Of a stretch of DNA of 42,666 bases, positions 34,700 through 42,666 are shown one piece after another. A program made the translations under genes and the position numbers. Positions within the stretch are counted from its first letter, which is position 1. Every line of letters starts with the position of its first letter. The notes under the pieces are model-generated. The model did not search any database and was not told the DNA's origin. It saw only the letters and a list, made by a program, of their open reading frames with translations. The DNA is taken from contig JAIPUR010000023.1 of assembly GCA_020055655.1 (NCBI GenBank), positions 1 through 42,666 of the forward strand, given 5' to 3'. This stretch comes from Methanosarcinaceae archaeon (lineage in GTDB: Archaea; Halobacteriota; Methanosarcinia; Methanosarcinales; Methanosarcinaceae).

Positions 34700-35150
34700 T
34701 TGCAGAGCAAATTGGTAATTTCTGCGTACAGTAACAACAAATTTTCGAGGTATCAACAGATATACTGGTTTTTAAGAAATATCTTCGTTTCTTTTCTGTT
34801 CTCCATGAATAATAGCTACAGTAGCTATCAGTAAATTCACTTTGATCGATAGCATTAATTTCTATTATTTCAACATGAGAATAAAATATTTTTAACGTTT
34901 GTTTCAACAATCCAGCAAAATAGATAGAGCTTAATCTTGTAATGAATTTCTGAAGTGTAGTAAAGTGTGGAACCTGTTTAAATCCAATTCTTGATTTTAC
35001 TTTATCCATGACTTCAACAATTTCTACAATGTCCCTATATACTCATCGAGATATTCTTTCAACAAAATCAATTTTAATAGCTGAGTCCTGTATTTATTTT
35101 CTTTTTGAATATTTGCAACTATATATCTGAATGTGTAAGTTTCCCGATAC
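34700..35150 (-). pseudogene. IS5-like transposase fragment
   Basis: On the minus strand, pieces KYRTQLLKLILLKEYLDE, then (after a frameshift) YRDIVEIVEVMDKVKSRIGF, KQVPHFTTLQKFITRLSS and IDQSEFTDSYCSYYSWRTEK then YFLKTSISVDTSK are the N-terminal half of an IS5-type DDE transposase (first Asp region). The rest of the gene and its ends are missing and it abuts the methyltransferase 3' end. Dead remnant of an older insertion. Confidence 0.75.
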
Positions 35151-35243
35151 ATGTAGCGCTGTATCAACAAATATTAAGTACTTATTGGACATGCCATAAA
35201 ATCACAGATTGAATGGAAGTTCCAGATTTTGTTGCAATAGCTG

Positions 35244-36722
35244 TCAGTTTCCGGAGAAAAATTTCCATATCTTCTTTGTTTCCTGGTCATCAACATTATC
35301 CACATGAAATATCTTTCCTGAAGGAGATGATAACACTGATGTACTTATATTGCTCAGATCACTTTTTCGCTGGAAAGGATTGGAACCGGATTCCAGAGAT
35401 TGAATATGGTTTTGCACCATAAGGACCATATATCGGTTTATATTACGAAAACGGAAGGTCAGTTGCTTATCGTCTATAGATGTAGCACCTGTCCTGTAAC
35501 GTGAAAGTCCCAACATGAACGCAGGTAACAATAAAAGCAATCCCAACCAGCCGTATGGCAATAATTGCATGGGCAGAATAATTATAATTGCAGTTACAAA
35601 TGTGCGGAAAAGATAACGTTTCCTGCTCCTTCGGGGAACAGATGTCATGGAGGTGGGTATTTTGTACTCCGGTAATATTCTTTCCAGAAAGGTTGCAAGT
35701 TCCCTTTTATGCAAAAGAGGACAGATAATGGTCACATATTCCTGATCCCGAAGGCCACCGCCTGCAACCTCTGAATTGATCGCACACAGGCCAAATGGCT
35801 GTCTGAACAATCCTTCCTGTATTGACAGGGCCTGTATCCTGTTGACCTTTAATGTGAATTCCTTCTGCTCGATCATACCCCATGAGATATTGAGATATTC
35901 GTGCTGCCTGCGTATGCTAAAGTTTGCGTATTTTACCATGTACGCAAGAACTGACACAAGCCATGAAAGTAGCAGCAATGACAGTAATATTATCACGATC
36001 AAAAGTATGTCAGTGTTGCTTTCAGGGATCAGTTGTTCAATAAGAAGATCAGTGATATCTTCCGGAATATACGGATAGAATTGAGAAAATGCAGCTGCTA
36101 TAAAGGAAAATAGCAGCATGAACCTTCCGGAAGTTGCTCCTGCCAGGAATATCTTCCTTATAGGTAAAACATAACTGGCTGTTATTCCATATTCGGTGTC
36201 ATGTTCTGATACGTTATCAGATATATCTCCTTTGCTTTCCTCAGCATCGACATGAGATCTGCTTTTTGACCCACTCTCTAAATATGACCTGATCCTTTGT
36301 GCCTCTTCCATTTTTACCGCTTTAAGGATGACCTCTGATTCCATTCCACCGCCGGCTGTCTCTATCCGCACAGTTGCAACATCCAGTAAACGCTGAAGAA
36401 GCCCGGTGCGGATATTTACGGTCTGTACCCTCTCTTTTTTGAGAGACCTCTCCTTTTTGAATATAAGACCTAGTTTTATGTGCAGGTATCCTTCTTCATA
36501 CCTGTAAGTATAGAGGTACCATCTTAACGTTGAAAGCGCAAAAAAAGCAACAGCAGGAATGACTAATATCCATATATATGAGAGCACAGCACTCAGTTCT
36601 ATTTCTTCACTTATCGAAAGCAGGAACAGAAAAACAGGCGGAAGCATGTAGACAAAACTTCTTACAGCTTCCATTATTATCATTAAAGGATGCTGACGCT
36701 TTATATCAGACATCTTCATCAC
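35244..36722 (-). CDS. YdbT-like membrane protein with PH domains
   Basis: 492 residues. Three bacterial PH (bPH2) units are seen: RYEEGYLHIKLGLIFKKERS (about 74-150), FSIRRQHEYLNISWGMIEQK (about 275-350) and a last one near 425-490. Between them are pairs of membrane helices (about 16-65, 190-265, 372-400). YdbT-type proteins are always with YdbS; their role at the membrane is poorly known. The first codon overlaps the end of ydbS by 17 bases; GTG 36722, ATG 36719 and ATG 36713 are all possible starts. Confidence 0.85.
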   Translation of the reverse strand: MMKMSDIKRQHPLMIIMEAVRSFVYMLPPVFLFLLSISEEIELSAVLSYIWILVIPAVAFFALSTLRWYLYTYRYEEGYLHIKLGLIFKKERSLKKERVQTVNIRTGLLQRLLDVATVRIETAGGGMESEVILKAVKMEEAQRIRSYLESGSKSRSHVDAEESKGDISDNVSEHDTEYGITASYVLPIRKIFLAGATSGRFMLLFSFIAAAFSQFYPYIPEDITDLLIEQLIPESNTDILLIVIILLSLLLLSWLVSVLAYMVKYANFSIRRQHEYLNISWGMIEQKEFTLKVNRIQALSIQEGLFRQPFGLCAINSEVAGGGLRDQEYVTIICPLLHKRELATFLERILPEYKIPTSMTSVPRRSRKRYLFRTFVTAIIIILPMQLLPYGWLGLLLLLPAFMLGLSRYRTGATSIDDKQLTFRFRNINRYMVLMVQNHIQSLESGSNPFQRKSDLSNISTSVLSSPSGKIFHVDNVDDQETKKIWKFFSGN

Positions 36723-37203
36723 TCACTCTGGCCAGAGCAGCTATCTCTCCCATAAGTTGTGAGGACTTTTCCTTTGAAAGCGCGGGGATTCGGTGCTCCG
36801 TGGCAGCTGTTGATATGCTTAATGTGGCCAATCCGAAATATCGCATCAGAGGACCATACTCAGTATCCAAATGCTGAACTCTGATCATGGGTATGAGAGT
36901 GCGCCTTATTATGAAGATACCATGCTGTATATCTATCTCGTCTTCCCGGATCTCATAACGCCAGAACCTTATCCTGAGCTGAGGTGCTATTATTGCATCC
37001 CATATGGTATAAACTACAATAACTCCAACAACGATCCATCCCCATATATCAGGCAGGCTCCGGAAAATATCTTTTAGCAGTACAAGATACACTACAGGGA
37101 TCAAAAGGAGAAGAAGTCCTTTCAGTATCCCTCCGATAAACCAGGCCTTCAATGCCCGAGGATCGATACGTTCAGTAGGTTCATTATCAAGCAATGTCTT
37201 CAT
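36706..37203 (-). CDS. YdbS-like PH-domain membrane protein
   Basis: 165 residues: two membrane helices (about 27-46 and 54-72) followed by a bPH2 domain with FWRYEIREDEIDIQHGIFII and MIRVQHLDTEYGPLMRYFGL and STAATEHRIPAL. It is the standard partner of YdbT and is translated just before it with overlap. Start ATG 37203. Partner proteins probably form one membrane complex. Confidence 0.88.
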   Translation of the reverse strand: MKTLLDNEPTERIDPRALKAWFIGGILKGLLLLLIPVVYLVLLKDIFRSLPDIWGWIVVGVIVVYTIWDAIIAPQLRIRFWRYEIREDEIDIQHGIFIIRRTLIPMIRVQHLDTEYGPLMRYFGLATLSISTAATEHRIPALSKEKSSQLMGEIAALARVSDEDV

Positions 37204-37327
37204 TCCATTTTTTGTTATTTATTTCAAAAGAACTTAACATATCTGTCTGTATATATTCTTTATTCATTGTAATTATCGGCAGGTATGTTATTATACACGT
37301 CTTTTAGTAAAGCATTGGTGATGGAGC

Positions 37328-37500
37328 AGCTCTGTAGAAATACTCTACCTTACTACACATCACGGATGTGAAAAACACTATCTGTGTTCATCTGTGTTAG
37401 CTTTTAAACGGATTTTTAGCAGGCACTCAACGCCGTAAGAGGTGAGTGTATCTGCGGCTATGACTTAAAAATCGTTGATGATCTGAGTTTCTACAGAGCT
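37328..37500. repeat. 173-base inverted-repeat element
   Basis: AGCTCTGTAGAAATACTC (37328-37345) and GAGTTTCTACAGAGCT (37485-37500) are inverted copies with a two-base indel. Inside are further pairs: AACAC TATCT GTGTT, CACTCA ... TGAGTG and GATTTTTAG ... TTAAAAATC. This could be a MITE-like element or a long structured RNA. The rest of the 680-base spacer (37204-37881) has no convincing gene; a basic 64-codon frame at 37516-37710 (minus) is doubtful and may be an IS scrap. Confidence 0.55.
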
Positions 37501-37881
37501 AAAAGATGATTATCTTTATATACTGACAGACTTATTTACAAGTCTCCTTTGACATTCAAGGTATTTGCCTAAATAGTCAAGTGGAGTATAAAAACAAGAT
37601 TGTAGAACTCTTTTAATGATCAGTTTTTGATCTAAAACAGGTTTTATTATAGTAATTGCACATTGCAATTGTTTTTGCAGTTTGGTTCTTAAGTAACTAT
37701 TCTTATGCATACTTGTTTTCCGTTAAGTTTCAAACGATCCATCTCCAGATGAACACTCACAAATTAAAATTTCAACCTTGAATTATGTTCTTACAAAGAA
37801 CTTTTAATTCATATTATTGGAGTTCTTAAATATTACAATTGAAGAATTTCCAGTTATTATATTTCTTAAAATGGGATAAAT

Positions 37882-39420
37882 ATGGTATTTATAGAACACT
37901 TGAATAACGATAAATTGAACCTTAAAAATGAGGTCTTATCAGGGCTTACAGTTTCACTGGCTCTTGTACCAGAAGCTGTAGCCTTCTCAATAATAGCGAA
38001 TGTTAGTCCACTGGTTGGGCTTTACTCTGCATTCATAATTGGATTAATAACTGCGATAATGGGTGGCAGGCCGGGAATGATATCAGGTGCTACAGGCGCA
38101 ATAGCTGTTGTAATTATATCATTGGTCATTCGACACGGAGTCGAGTATCTTTTTGCCGCTGTAGTTCTAATGGGGATAATTCAAATAATCATTGGAGCCT
38201 TGAAATTGGGTAAGTTCATCCGACTTGTGCCACATGCAGTGATGTTTGGATTTGTAAACGGACTGGCTATTGTTATTTTCATGGCACAATTTTCCCAGTT
38301 CAAATTCATTGATGTAAATGGAATTGAGCACTGGTTAGGTGGACAGGCACTCATGGTCATGCTAGGCTTTGTAGGTCTGACTATGGCTATAATTTACCTG
38401 ATGCCTAAATTAACAAAAGCTGTACCTTCATCACTTACTGCGATTATAGTCGTTTCAGCAATCGTAATTACTCTCCAGGTCCAGACAAGAACAGTTGGAG
38501 ATATTGCGTCCATTGCAGGTGGTTTGCCAAAGTTCCATATTCCACAGGTTCCATTCAATCTTGAAACTCTGAAAATTGTTCTCCCTTATTCTGTAATAAT
38601 GGCGCTTGTTGGTTTAATTGAGAGTTTGCTGACACTTACAGTAATAGATGAAATGACAGAGACCAGAGGCCGGGCAAATAGGGAAAGTGTTGCACAGGGC
38701 GTTGCCAATTTTGTTTGCGGTCTGTTTGGTGGAATGGGAGGATGTGCCATGATCGGCCAAAGTATTATAAATATTAACTCGGGTGCAAGAAACAGAGTCT
38801 CAGGGGTCGTTGCAGCTACAGGACTTTTACTTTTCGTGCTTGTGGGTTCCCCTTTAATTGAAATGATACCAATGGCAGCACTAGTTGGTGTGATGTTTGT
38901 GGTAGCTATAGGAACTTTTGAATGGGCATCACTTAAGATATTTAGAAAAGTGCCAATAACTGATTTCATTGTCATGATAATAGTTGCAGGTATAACTGTA
39001 ATTTATCATAACCTCGCAGTGGCTGTAATTGCAGGTGTTGTCATTTCTGCACTGGCTTTTGCCTGGGAGAATGCCAAACTTGTACGTGCAAGGGAAATAG
39101 TGGATGAGAATGGTATTAAGCACTACGAATTTTTCGGTCCACTGTTCTTTGGTTCAGTTACTGAATTCCAGAACAAATTTGATATTTTGAATGATCCAGA
39201 TGAGATCATCATCGACCTTAAAGAATCAAGGGTTGCTGACCACTCTGCGATCGAGGCACTAAATAGGATAACTGAGCGCTATGCAAAGGTTGGTAAAAAG
39301 GTTCATCTTCGCCATTTGAGTGAAGACTGCCAGTTACTGGTCGACAATGCATCTGCAATAATCGACGTGAATCACTGGGAAGATCCCCACTACAAAGTAC
39401 CATCAGATATTCTGGCATGA
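37882..39420 (+). CDS. SulP-family anion transporter with STAS domain
   Basis: 512 residues. Ten or more membrane helices, with LVPEAVAFSIIANVSPLVGL (SulP signature), GRPGMISGATGAIAVVI and GRANRESVAQGVANFVCGLF then GGMGGCAMIGQSIININSGA. The C-terminal STAS domain (about 415-500) has PDEIIIDLKESRVADHSAIE. Takes up sulfate, bicarbonate or another anion; the substrate cannot be told here. ATG 37882 has GGGATAA upstream. Single gene with its own terminator. Confidence 0.93.
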   Translation: MVFIEHLNNDKLNLKNEVLSGLTVSLALVPEAVAFSIIANVSPLVGLYSAFIIGLITAIMGGRPGMISGATGAIAVVIISLVIRHGVEYLFAAVVLMGIIQIIIGALKLGKFIRLVPHAVMFGFVNGLAIVIFMAQFSQFKFIDVNGIEHWLGGQALMVMLGFVGLTMAIIYLMPKLTKAVPSSLTAIIVVSAIVITLQVQTRTVGDIASIAGGLPKFHIPQVPFNLETLKIVLPYSVIMALVGLIESLLTLTVIDEMTETRGRANRESVAQGVANFVCGLFGGMGGCAMIGQSIININSGARNRVSGVVAATGLLLFVLVGSPLIEMIPMAALVGVMFVVAIGTFEWASLKIFRKVPITDFIVMIIVAGITVIYHNLAVAVIAGVVISALAFAWENAKLVRAREIVDENGIKHYEFFGPLFFGSVTEFQNKFDILNDPDEIIIDLKESRVADHSAIEALNRITERYAKVGKKVHLRHLSEDCQLLVDNASAIIDVNHWEDPHYKVPSDILA

Positions 39421-39427
39421 ACTATAG

Positions 39428-39475
39428 GCGGGTAAATTTTTTACCCGCATTATTTCCATTTCTTTTTTTGATTGA
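39428..39475 (+). terminator. Terminator of the SulP gene
   Basis: GCGGGTAAA (39428-39436) and TTTACCCGC (39440-39448) make a 9-bp stem with a TTT loop, followed by a T-rich stretch CATTTCTTTTTTTG, 7 bases after the stop. Confidence 0.8.
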
Positions 39476-39511
39476 CTACATGTTTATAGTTTCAAGGAAT
39501 ATTGCATGTTT

Positions 39512-39709
39512 ATGAGTCAGGGAAATACCAGAGCAAACATCAAGATAGGATCAAGTGTTGGAATTGTTTTAAAGAACGATCAGAGGTCTGGCAAAATAAC
39601 CAAAGGTGTTGTGAAAAGGCTTCTTACTAAATCTCCAACTCATCCACACGGAATCAAAGTTCAACTGGAAGATGGTCAGGTTGGAAGAGTAAAGGAAATT
39701 TACCTATGA
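39512..39709 (+). CDS. YwbE-family small protein
   Basis: 65 residues from ATG 39512 (MSQGNTRANIKIGSSVGIVL). KNDQRSGKITKGVVKRLLTK and SPTHPHGIKVQLEDGQVGRV are the full YwbE (DUF2196) pattern, usually 60-70 residues. Function unknown; the compact basic beta-fold suggests nucleic-acid binding (inference). ATG at 39506 is an alternative start. Confidence 0.9.
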   Translation: MSQGNTRANIKIGSSVGIVLKNDQRSGKITKGVVKRLLTKSPTHPHGIKVQLEDGQVGRVKEIYL

Positions 39710-39830
39710 TCTTCATCAATACATTGTTTATCAAAAAATAAAATAGCTTCAAACTCACTTGTAGCTTAAGGCAAGAATATAAGCTTTTGAATCCTTCTAT
39801 GTTTTAGTAAACTATAATGAGGTGTGAAAT

Positions 39831-40577
39831 ATGTCACAAGAAAATTCAAATAGCAAATTATTTTATGTTGTATTTGCTCTGTCAATAGCTCTTGTATTAA
39901 TGGCAGCAGCTTTGTACACAGGCTCACATACATCTGTGCAGCCAGGTTCTGAAAACACCATGCAGATGAGCGGAAGTGCCGAGAAAAAAGTAGTCCCGGA
40001 TACTGCATCAATAAGTATTGGTGTAGTCGTTGAATCTGCAACATCAAAAGAGGCATCTGATGAGAATGCAGTCTTAATGAGCGCTGTTATCGAAGAGCTC
40101 AAAGACTTGGGCCTTGAAGATAAGGATATCCGAACATCATATGTTTCCGTTCATCCTGTCTATAACTATGAAGGTAAACGCACAATAGAAGCTTACTCTG
40201 CTTCTAATAGTGTACAGGTAACTACAACCGATCTTGAACTTCTAAGCGATATTGTTGATAGGTCTGCAGCGGCCGGTGCCAATCAGATAGGAAGTGTATC
40301 CTTTTCAGTTTCTGACGAAATGCAAAAGGATCTTAATGAAGAACTCATAGATGAAGCAGTAGAAGATGCATCATCAAAGGCCAATGCACTTGCTAAGAGT
40401 CTGGATGTCAAAATAATCGGTATACAAACATCATCAATAAGCGACAACACAGGTTCCAGAATGTATTACGGTGCAATGGAAATGGCTATGGATGAAGAAG
40501 CAGGAAGCTCTACTCCTATAATGCCAGGAGAATCCACAGTTTCAATGTCAGTGCAGGTCACATATCTTATTAAATGA
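39831..40577 (+). CDS. SIMPL-domain (DUF541) protein, secreted or anchored
   Basis: 248 residues. A single hydrophobic helix at 12-27 (LFYVVFALSIALVLMAAALY) acts as signal or anchor. The rest is a SIMPL domain: MQMSGSAEKKVVPDTASISI, DLGLEDKDIRTSYVSVHPVY, EAYSASNSVQVTTTDLELLS and DEAVEDASSKANALAKSLDV. Family members (e.g. YggE) are linked to oxidative-stress defence outside the cytoplasmic membrane. Complete length. GAGGTGTG before the ATG. Confidence 0.9.
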   Translation: MSQENSNSKLFYVVFALSIALVLMAAALYTGSHTSVQPGSENTMQMSGSAEKKVVPDTASISIGVVVESATSKEASDENAVLMSAVIEELKDLGLEDKDIRTSYVSVHPVYNYEGKRTIEAYSASNSVQVTTTDLELLSDIVDRSAAAGANQIGSVSFSVSDEMQKDLNEELIDEAVEDASSKANALAKSLDVKIIGIQTSSISDNTGSRMYYGAMEMAMDEEAGSSTPIMPGESTVSMSVQVTYLIK

Positions 40578-40591
40578 TATGTGCTAAATAA

Positions 40592-40640
40592 GAGAATCAA
40601 TATGGGAATCTCTATTCATTCCCATTTATTCTCACTTTTT
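40592..40640 (+). terminator. Terminator after the SIMPL gene
   Basis: GAGAAT (40592-40597) pairs with ATTCTC (40628-40633), enclosing ATGGGAAT (40602-40609) / ATTCCCAT (40618-40625); then ACTTTTT follows. Confidence 0.75.
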
Positions 40641-40660
40641 AAAAAAGATATTATTTTGTT

Positions 40661-40951
40661 CTACAATAGAACAGAAATGATCCCGTTTTCAACTTTGGTT
40701 TCGAATGTCTCGACCTTTGGATCATCCATATCAATGTATTCTCCCGTATCTACATTCTCCCCGGTTCTTATATCAAATCCCCAGTTATGGCATCCACATT
40801 TTAGTGTAAAGTCATCAAGAGTCCCACTTTTCAAGGGACATCCCTCGTGTGGACATTCATTGGATATTGCATATACCTCATTATCTTTCTTAATAAGAGC
40901 TATCTGCTTATTATCAGTTGTAAAAACTTTAATCTTACCTTCTTTTAATTT
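40661..40951 (-). CDS. Rieske [2Fe-2S] protein, 3' exon
   Basis: 96 codons from the proposed intron boundary: [20 protein letters not shown] leads into [13 protein letters not shown] and [13 protein letters not shown], the two Rieske cluster boxes (C-x-H ... C-x-x-H). The full family protein (NirD/ferredoxin type, about 105 residues) has about 8-10 more residues with its start codon, and these must lie past the intron, outside the window. A continuous frame runs upstream through intron domains VI and V to 41032, but that part ([19 protein letters not shown]) is intron RNA, not protein. Electron-transfer or oxygenase-partner role in the cytoplasm. Confidence 0.85.
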   Translation of the reverse strand, partial: KLKEGKIKVFTTDNKQIALIKKDNEVYAISNECPHEGCPLKSGTLDDFTLKCGCHNWGFDIRTGENVDTGEYIDMDDPKVETFETKVENGIISVLL

Positions 40952-41026
40952 GTCGAATAAGAAAGAGCGATTACTCGCTCTCCCTCTTCTAAGAACCGTG
41001 CGTGAAAGTTTCCCTTCATACGGCTC
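40952..41026 (-). ncRNA. Group II intron domains V and VI
   Basis: Domain V is 40993-41026, exactly 34 bases: GAGCCGTATGAAGGG and ...CACGCACGGTTC with the AGC triad near its start and GAAA loop. Domain VI (40952-40990) pairs AGAGCGA with TCGCTCT around a GTAA loop, continues with G-T/G-C pairs, and leaves one unpaired A before the closing AAG/TTC pairs. Confidence 0.88.
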
Positions 41027-41085
41027 AAGCATTCTATAACCCTTTCTGTATCAGGCAGCTGTTAGACTTTCCATGACATTTACTC

Positions 41086-42558
41086 CTACAACACTTGTTT
41101 CTGCTTTCTCAGATAATTTGTTCTCCACTCAAAATATTCTTTATCTACGTAAGGGTTCTTGTCCATTTTTATACATGGATGTCTTATTATCTTCGTATCT
41201 GTAAAAGATTTGAGTTTAAGCCCATCAGCAGCGAATACCCAATTTCTTGACCCAATCCTGTGCCAATATCTATTTACTTTCCATTGGTGTGATTTATGTG
41301 GATGTCGCCTTTTCGCCCACGTCCATAGCATGTTCCATAATCTGAAATCAAGCTTACTGAACGTATCTTTAGCGACAGCCGATCGATGATATTCGCTCCA
41401 TCCAGTGATAATAGGGTTGAGTCTTTTAATGAGAGAACTTTGAGACAGAGCCTTGCCTTTCTTAATCACATTGCTAATGCTTTTTGTGATATTCTCAATA
41501 GATTTGTTCGAGGGTTTGATCAGGAGTTTACCGTTATATTTTCGGAAATTCCATCCCAGGAAATCAAATCCATCATCTATATGGGTGATAAGGGTTTTCT
41601 CATGAGATAGTTCCAGTCCTCTATCCTTCAGGAATTGTCTGATAATCTCAGCAATATCTTTAGCTACTTCTTCTGAATCTGCAGTAACAATAAAGTCATC
41701 TGCATACCTCACAAAATTGACTTTATGAGGGTTGTATCTATTTTTATAGATAGTTCCCCTCTTGTTTGTACGGTATCTAGATGCTATCGCATTTTCCATA
41801 CCATCCAAAGTCATATTCGCCAATGTTGGAGATATTAAGCCACCCTGGGCAGTACCTGCTTTGGTAGGATTCAGATGTCTGTTATAGACAAAACCAGCTT
41901 TAAGGAATTGCTTAAGTATTGACTTGTCCATAAGGATGTTGTGCAGGAGCCATTCGTGATTTATGTTATCAAAGCATCCTCTTATATCACCTTCCAGAAT
42001 CCATTGAGCAGAGTTTCTTTTACTCAGACATACAAAAAGTTGAGATTTTGTATCCTGTGTACTTCGATATTTACGAAATCCAAAAGACCTTCTGTCTGCT
42101 GTGGTTTCTGCTATTGGGTTTAGAGCAAAAGCAGCCTGTATTGCTCTATCGTACATTGTAGGAATGCTTAATGGTCGTTTTTTCTTTTTCCCTTGTTTTT
42201 CTATATAGATTCTTCTCGATGGTTTGGCTTTGTAATTCTTACCTGATAACTCTAGAGCAGCTTTCATCTTAGAGTTGGATGTTGTCCATTTTTCTCCATC
42301 GATTCCTGCTGTTCTTTTTCCTTTGTTCTGTGTTACCTTCTTTACTGCCAGTAATTTGGCATGAAAATAGTTGGTAAGCAAGTATTGTAGCCGTTTAACT
42401 AAATGCCAATTCTTTTGTCTAACCGCTTTTACAATCCGGGTTTGCAGCTTATTAACATTCTTTTCTACTGTTTTCCAGTTGATTTGTTCCCATTTGATTG
42501 GGATTGAATTGTCTACAAGCCTCTCACCTGAAGGTGTCGTTGAGTGTCTTGCATTCAT
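41086..42558 (-). CDS. ltrA: Group II intron reverse transcriptase/maturase
   Basis: 490 residues. RT blocks: GKRTAGIDGEKWTTSNSKMK, RPLSIPTMYDRAIQAAFALN, ILEGDIRGCFDNINHEWLLH, GTAQGGLISPTLANMTLDGM, the catalytic FVRYADDFIVTADS and FDFLGWNFRKYNG. Then the maturase X domain IITGWSEYHRSAVAKDTFSK. The end (KRRHPHKSHQWKVNRYWHR) lacks the CxxC pairs of an HNH endonuclease, so the enzyme seems endonuclease-free. AAAGGAGGCAAAC before the ATG is a strong ribosome-binding site. It supports splicing and reverse-splicing of its own intron. Confidence 0.95.
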   Translation of the reverse strand: MNARHSTTPSGERLVDNSIPIKWEQINWKTVEKNVNKLQTRIVKAVRQKNWHLVKRLQYLLTNYFHAKLLAVKKVTQNKGKRTAGIDGEKWTTSNSKMKAALELSGKNYKAKPSRRIYIEKQGKKKKRPLSIPTMYDRAIQAAFALNPIAETTADRRSFGFRKYRSTQDTKSQLFVCLSKRNSAQWILEGDIRGCFDNINHEWLLHNILMDKSILKQFLKAGFVYNRHLNPTKAGTAQGGLISPTLANMTLDGMENAIASRYRTNKRGTIYKNRYNPHKVNFVRYADDFIVTADSEEVAKDIAEIIRQFLKDRGLELSHEKTLITHIDDGFDFLGWNFRKYNGKLLIKPSNKSIENITKSISNVIKKGKALSQSSLIKRLNPIITGWSEYHRSAVAKDTFSKLDFRLWNMLWTWAKRRHPHKSHQWKVNRYWHRIGSRNWVFAADGLKLKSFTDTKIIRHPCIKMDKNPYVDKEYFEWRTNYLRKQKQVL

Positions 42559-42666
42559 AAGTTTGCCTCCTTTATGTAATAGAACACCTACGGTAAGTCT
42601 GCTCCCTTTCGGGATAAGGCAAATTCTGAACCTCTATGCATCCCATTACAGACTGCCATTCGCTTT

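Larger units (their letters stand above)
40952..42666 (-). mobile_element. Group II intron, 5' end outside the window
   Basis: On the minus strand the reverse-transcriptase gene is followed by intron domains V and VI and then the Rieske exon. The boundary at 40952 gives an AC end, and a bulged A (40958) seven bases from it in domain VI is the expected branch point. The intron runs past the right edge, so domain I and the 5' splice site (GTGYG) are not visible. Same orientation as the interrupted gene, so splicing can restore the message. Confidence 0.88.

Noticed and set aside
37516-37710. 64-codon basic minus-strand frame as a gene
   Set aside because: No ribosome-binding site, no family likeness and lies beside an inverted-repeat element; mentioned only as doubtful.
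40952-41032. N-terminal extension of the Rieske frame ([21 protein letters not shown]...)
   Set aside because: These codons lie in group II intron domains V and VI; the apparent protein sequence is a typical artefact of intron RNA, so the exon is taken to start at 40951.

Overview
The window looks like the chromosome of a methylotrophic methanogenic archaeon of the Methanosarcinaceae (Methanococcoides/Methanolobus-like). The evidence is a form II/III Rubisco with the extra assembly segment known from Methanococcoides burtonii, corrinoid and methylcobamide-methyltransferase genes, a FilR1-type regulator, DUF1638 proteins, aIF1A, archaeal TATA-type promoters and AT-rich DNA. This assignment rests on recognised protein families and no search was run.

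Layout. 1-3355: start of a citrate synthase gene (TTG start, runs off the left edge) and acnA aconitase, a partial oxidative TCA branch. 3.6-5.3 kb: a cap-only corrinoid protein, a membrane protein and a frameshifted YbjQ gene. 5.3-7.7 kb: an arsR-like metal/metalloid cassette (ArsP-type permease, DGC-domain protein, thioredoxin-like protein, divergent ArsR) with three near-identical palindromes between the divergent genes. 7.8-13.9 kb: accessory and decayed genes (MCP tail, ACT protein, Fe-S flavoprotein, HxlR relic, SugE-type SMR pump plus GbsR/MarR-like regulator, DUF1638 protein, flavoprotein relic). 14.1-18.5 kb: a thioesterase and an iron/cobalamin-type ABC importer operon ending in a methyltransferase. 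19.2-25.8 kb: FilR1 regulator, DUF2254-like membrane protein, and a tight operon of corrinoid protein, MtaA/MtbA-type methyltransferase lacking its usual Cys zinc ligands, and a histidine kinase with a DUF1638-like N-terminus. 25.9-31 kb: aIF1A (CTG start), Rsm22-type methyltransferase, Rubisco, a stretch of structured non-coding sequence, a zinc-ribbon protein and FKBP. 31.6-35.2 kb: DUF2227 protein, pentapeptide-repeat protein, and a methyltransferase gene cut by an ISL3-family IS with 8-bp target duplication, next to an IS5-like relic. 35.2-40.6 kb: YdbT/YdbS PH-domain proteins, an inverted-repeat element, SulP transporter, YwbE, SIMPL protein. 40.66-42.67 kb: the 3' exon of a Rieske gene directly followed (on the minus strand, upstream) by a group II intron with its reverse transcriptase, which runs off the right edge.

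How it fits together. Three themes stand out. (1) A likely signalling or regulatory methyl-corrinoid module at 22.4-25.8 kb, where the methyltransferase has lost the His-x-Cys...Cys zinc site and is joined to a kinase. (2) Many gene relics and inserted elements (at least nine decayed or broken genes, one IS, one IS relic, one group II intron), a sign of recent genome erosion. (3) Non-coding inverted repeats, several of them clear operators or terminators and some (29.87-30.05 kb, 37.33-37.50 kb) unexplained.
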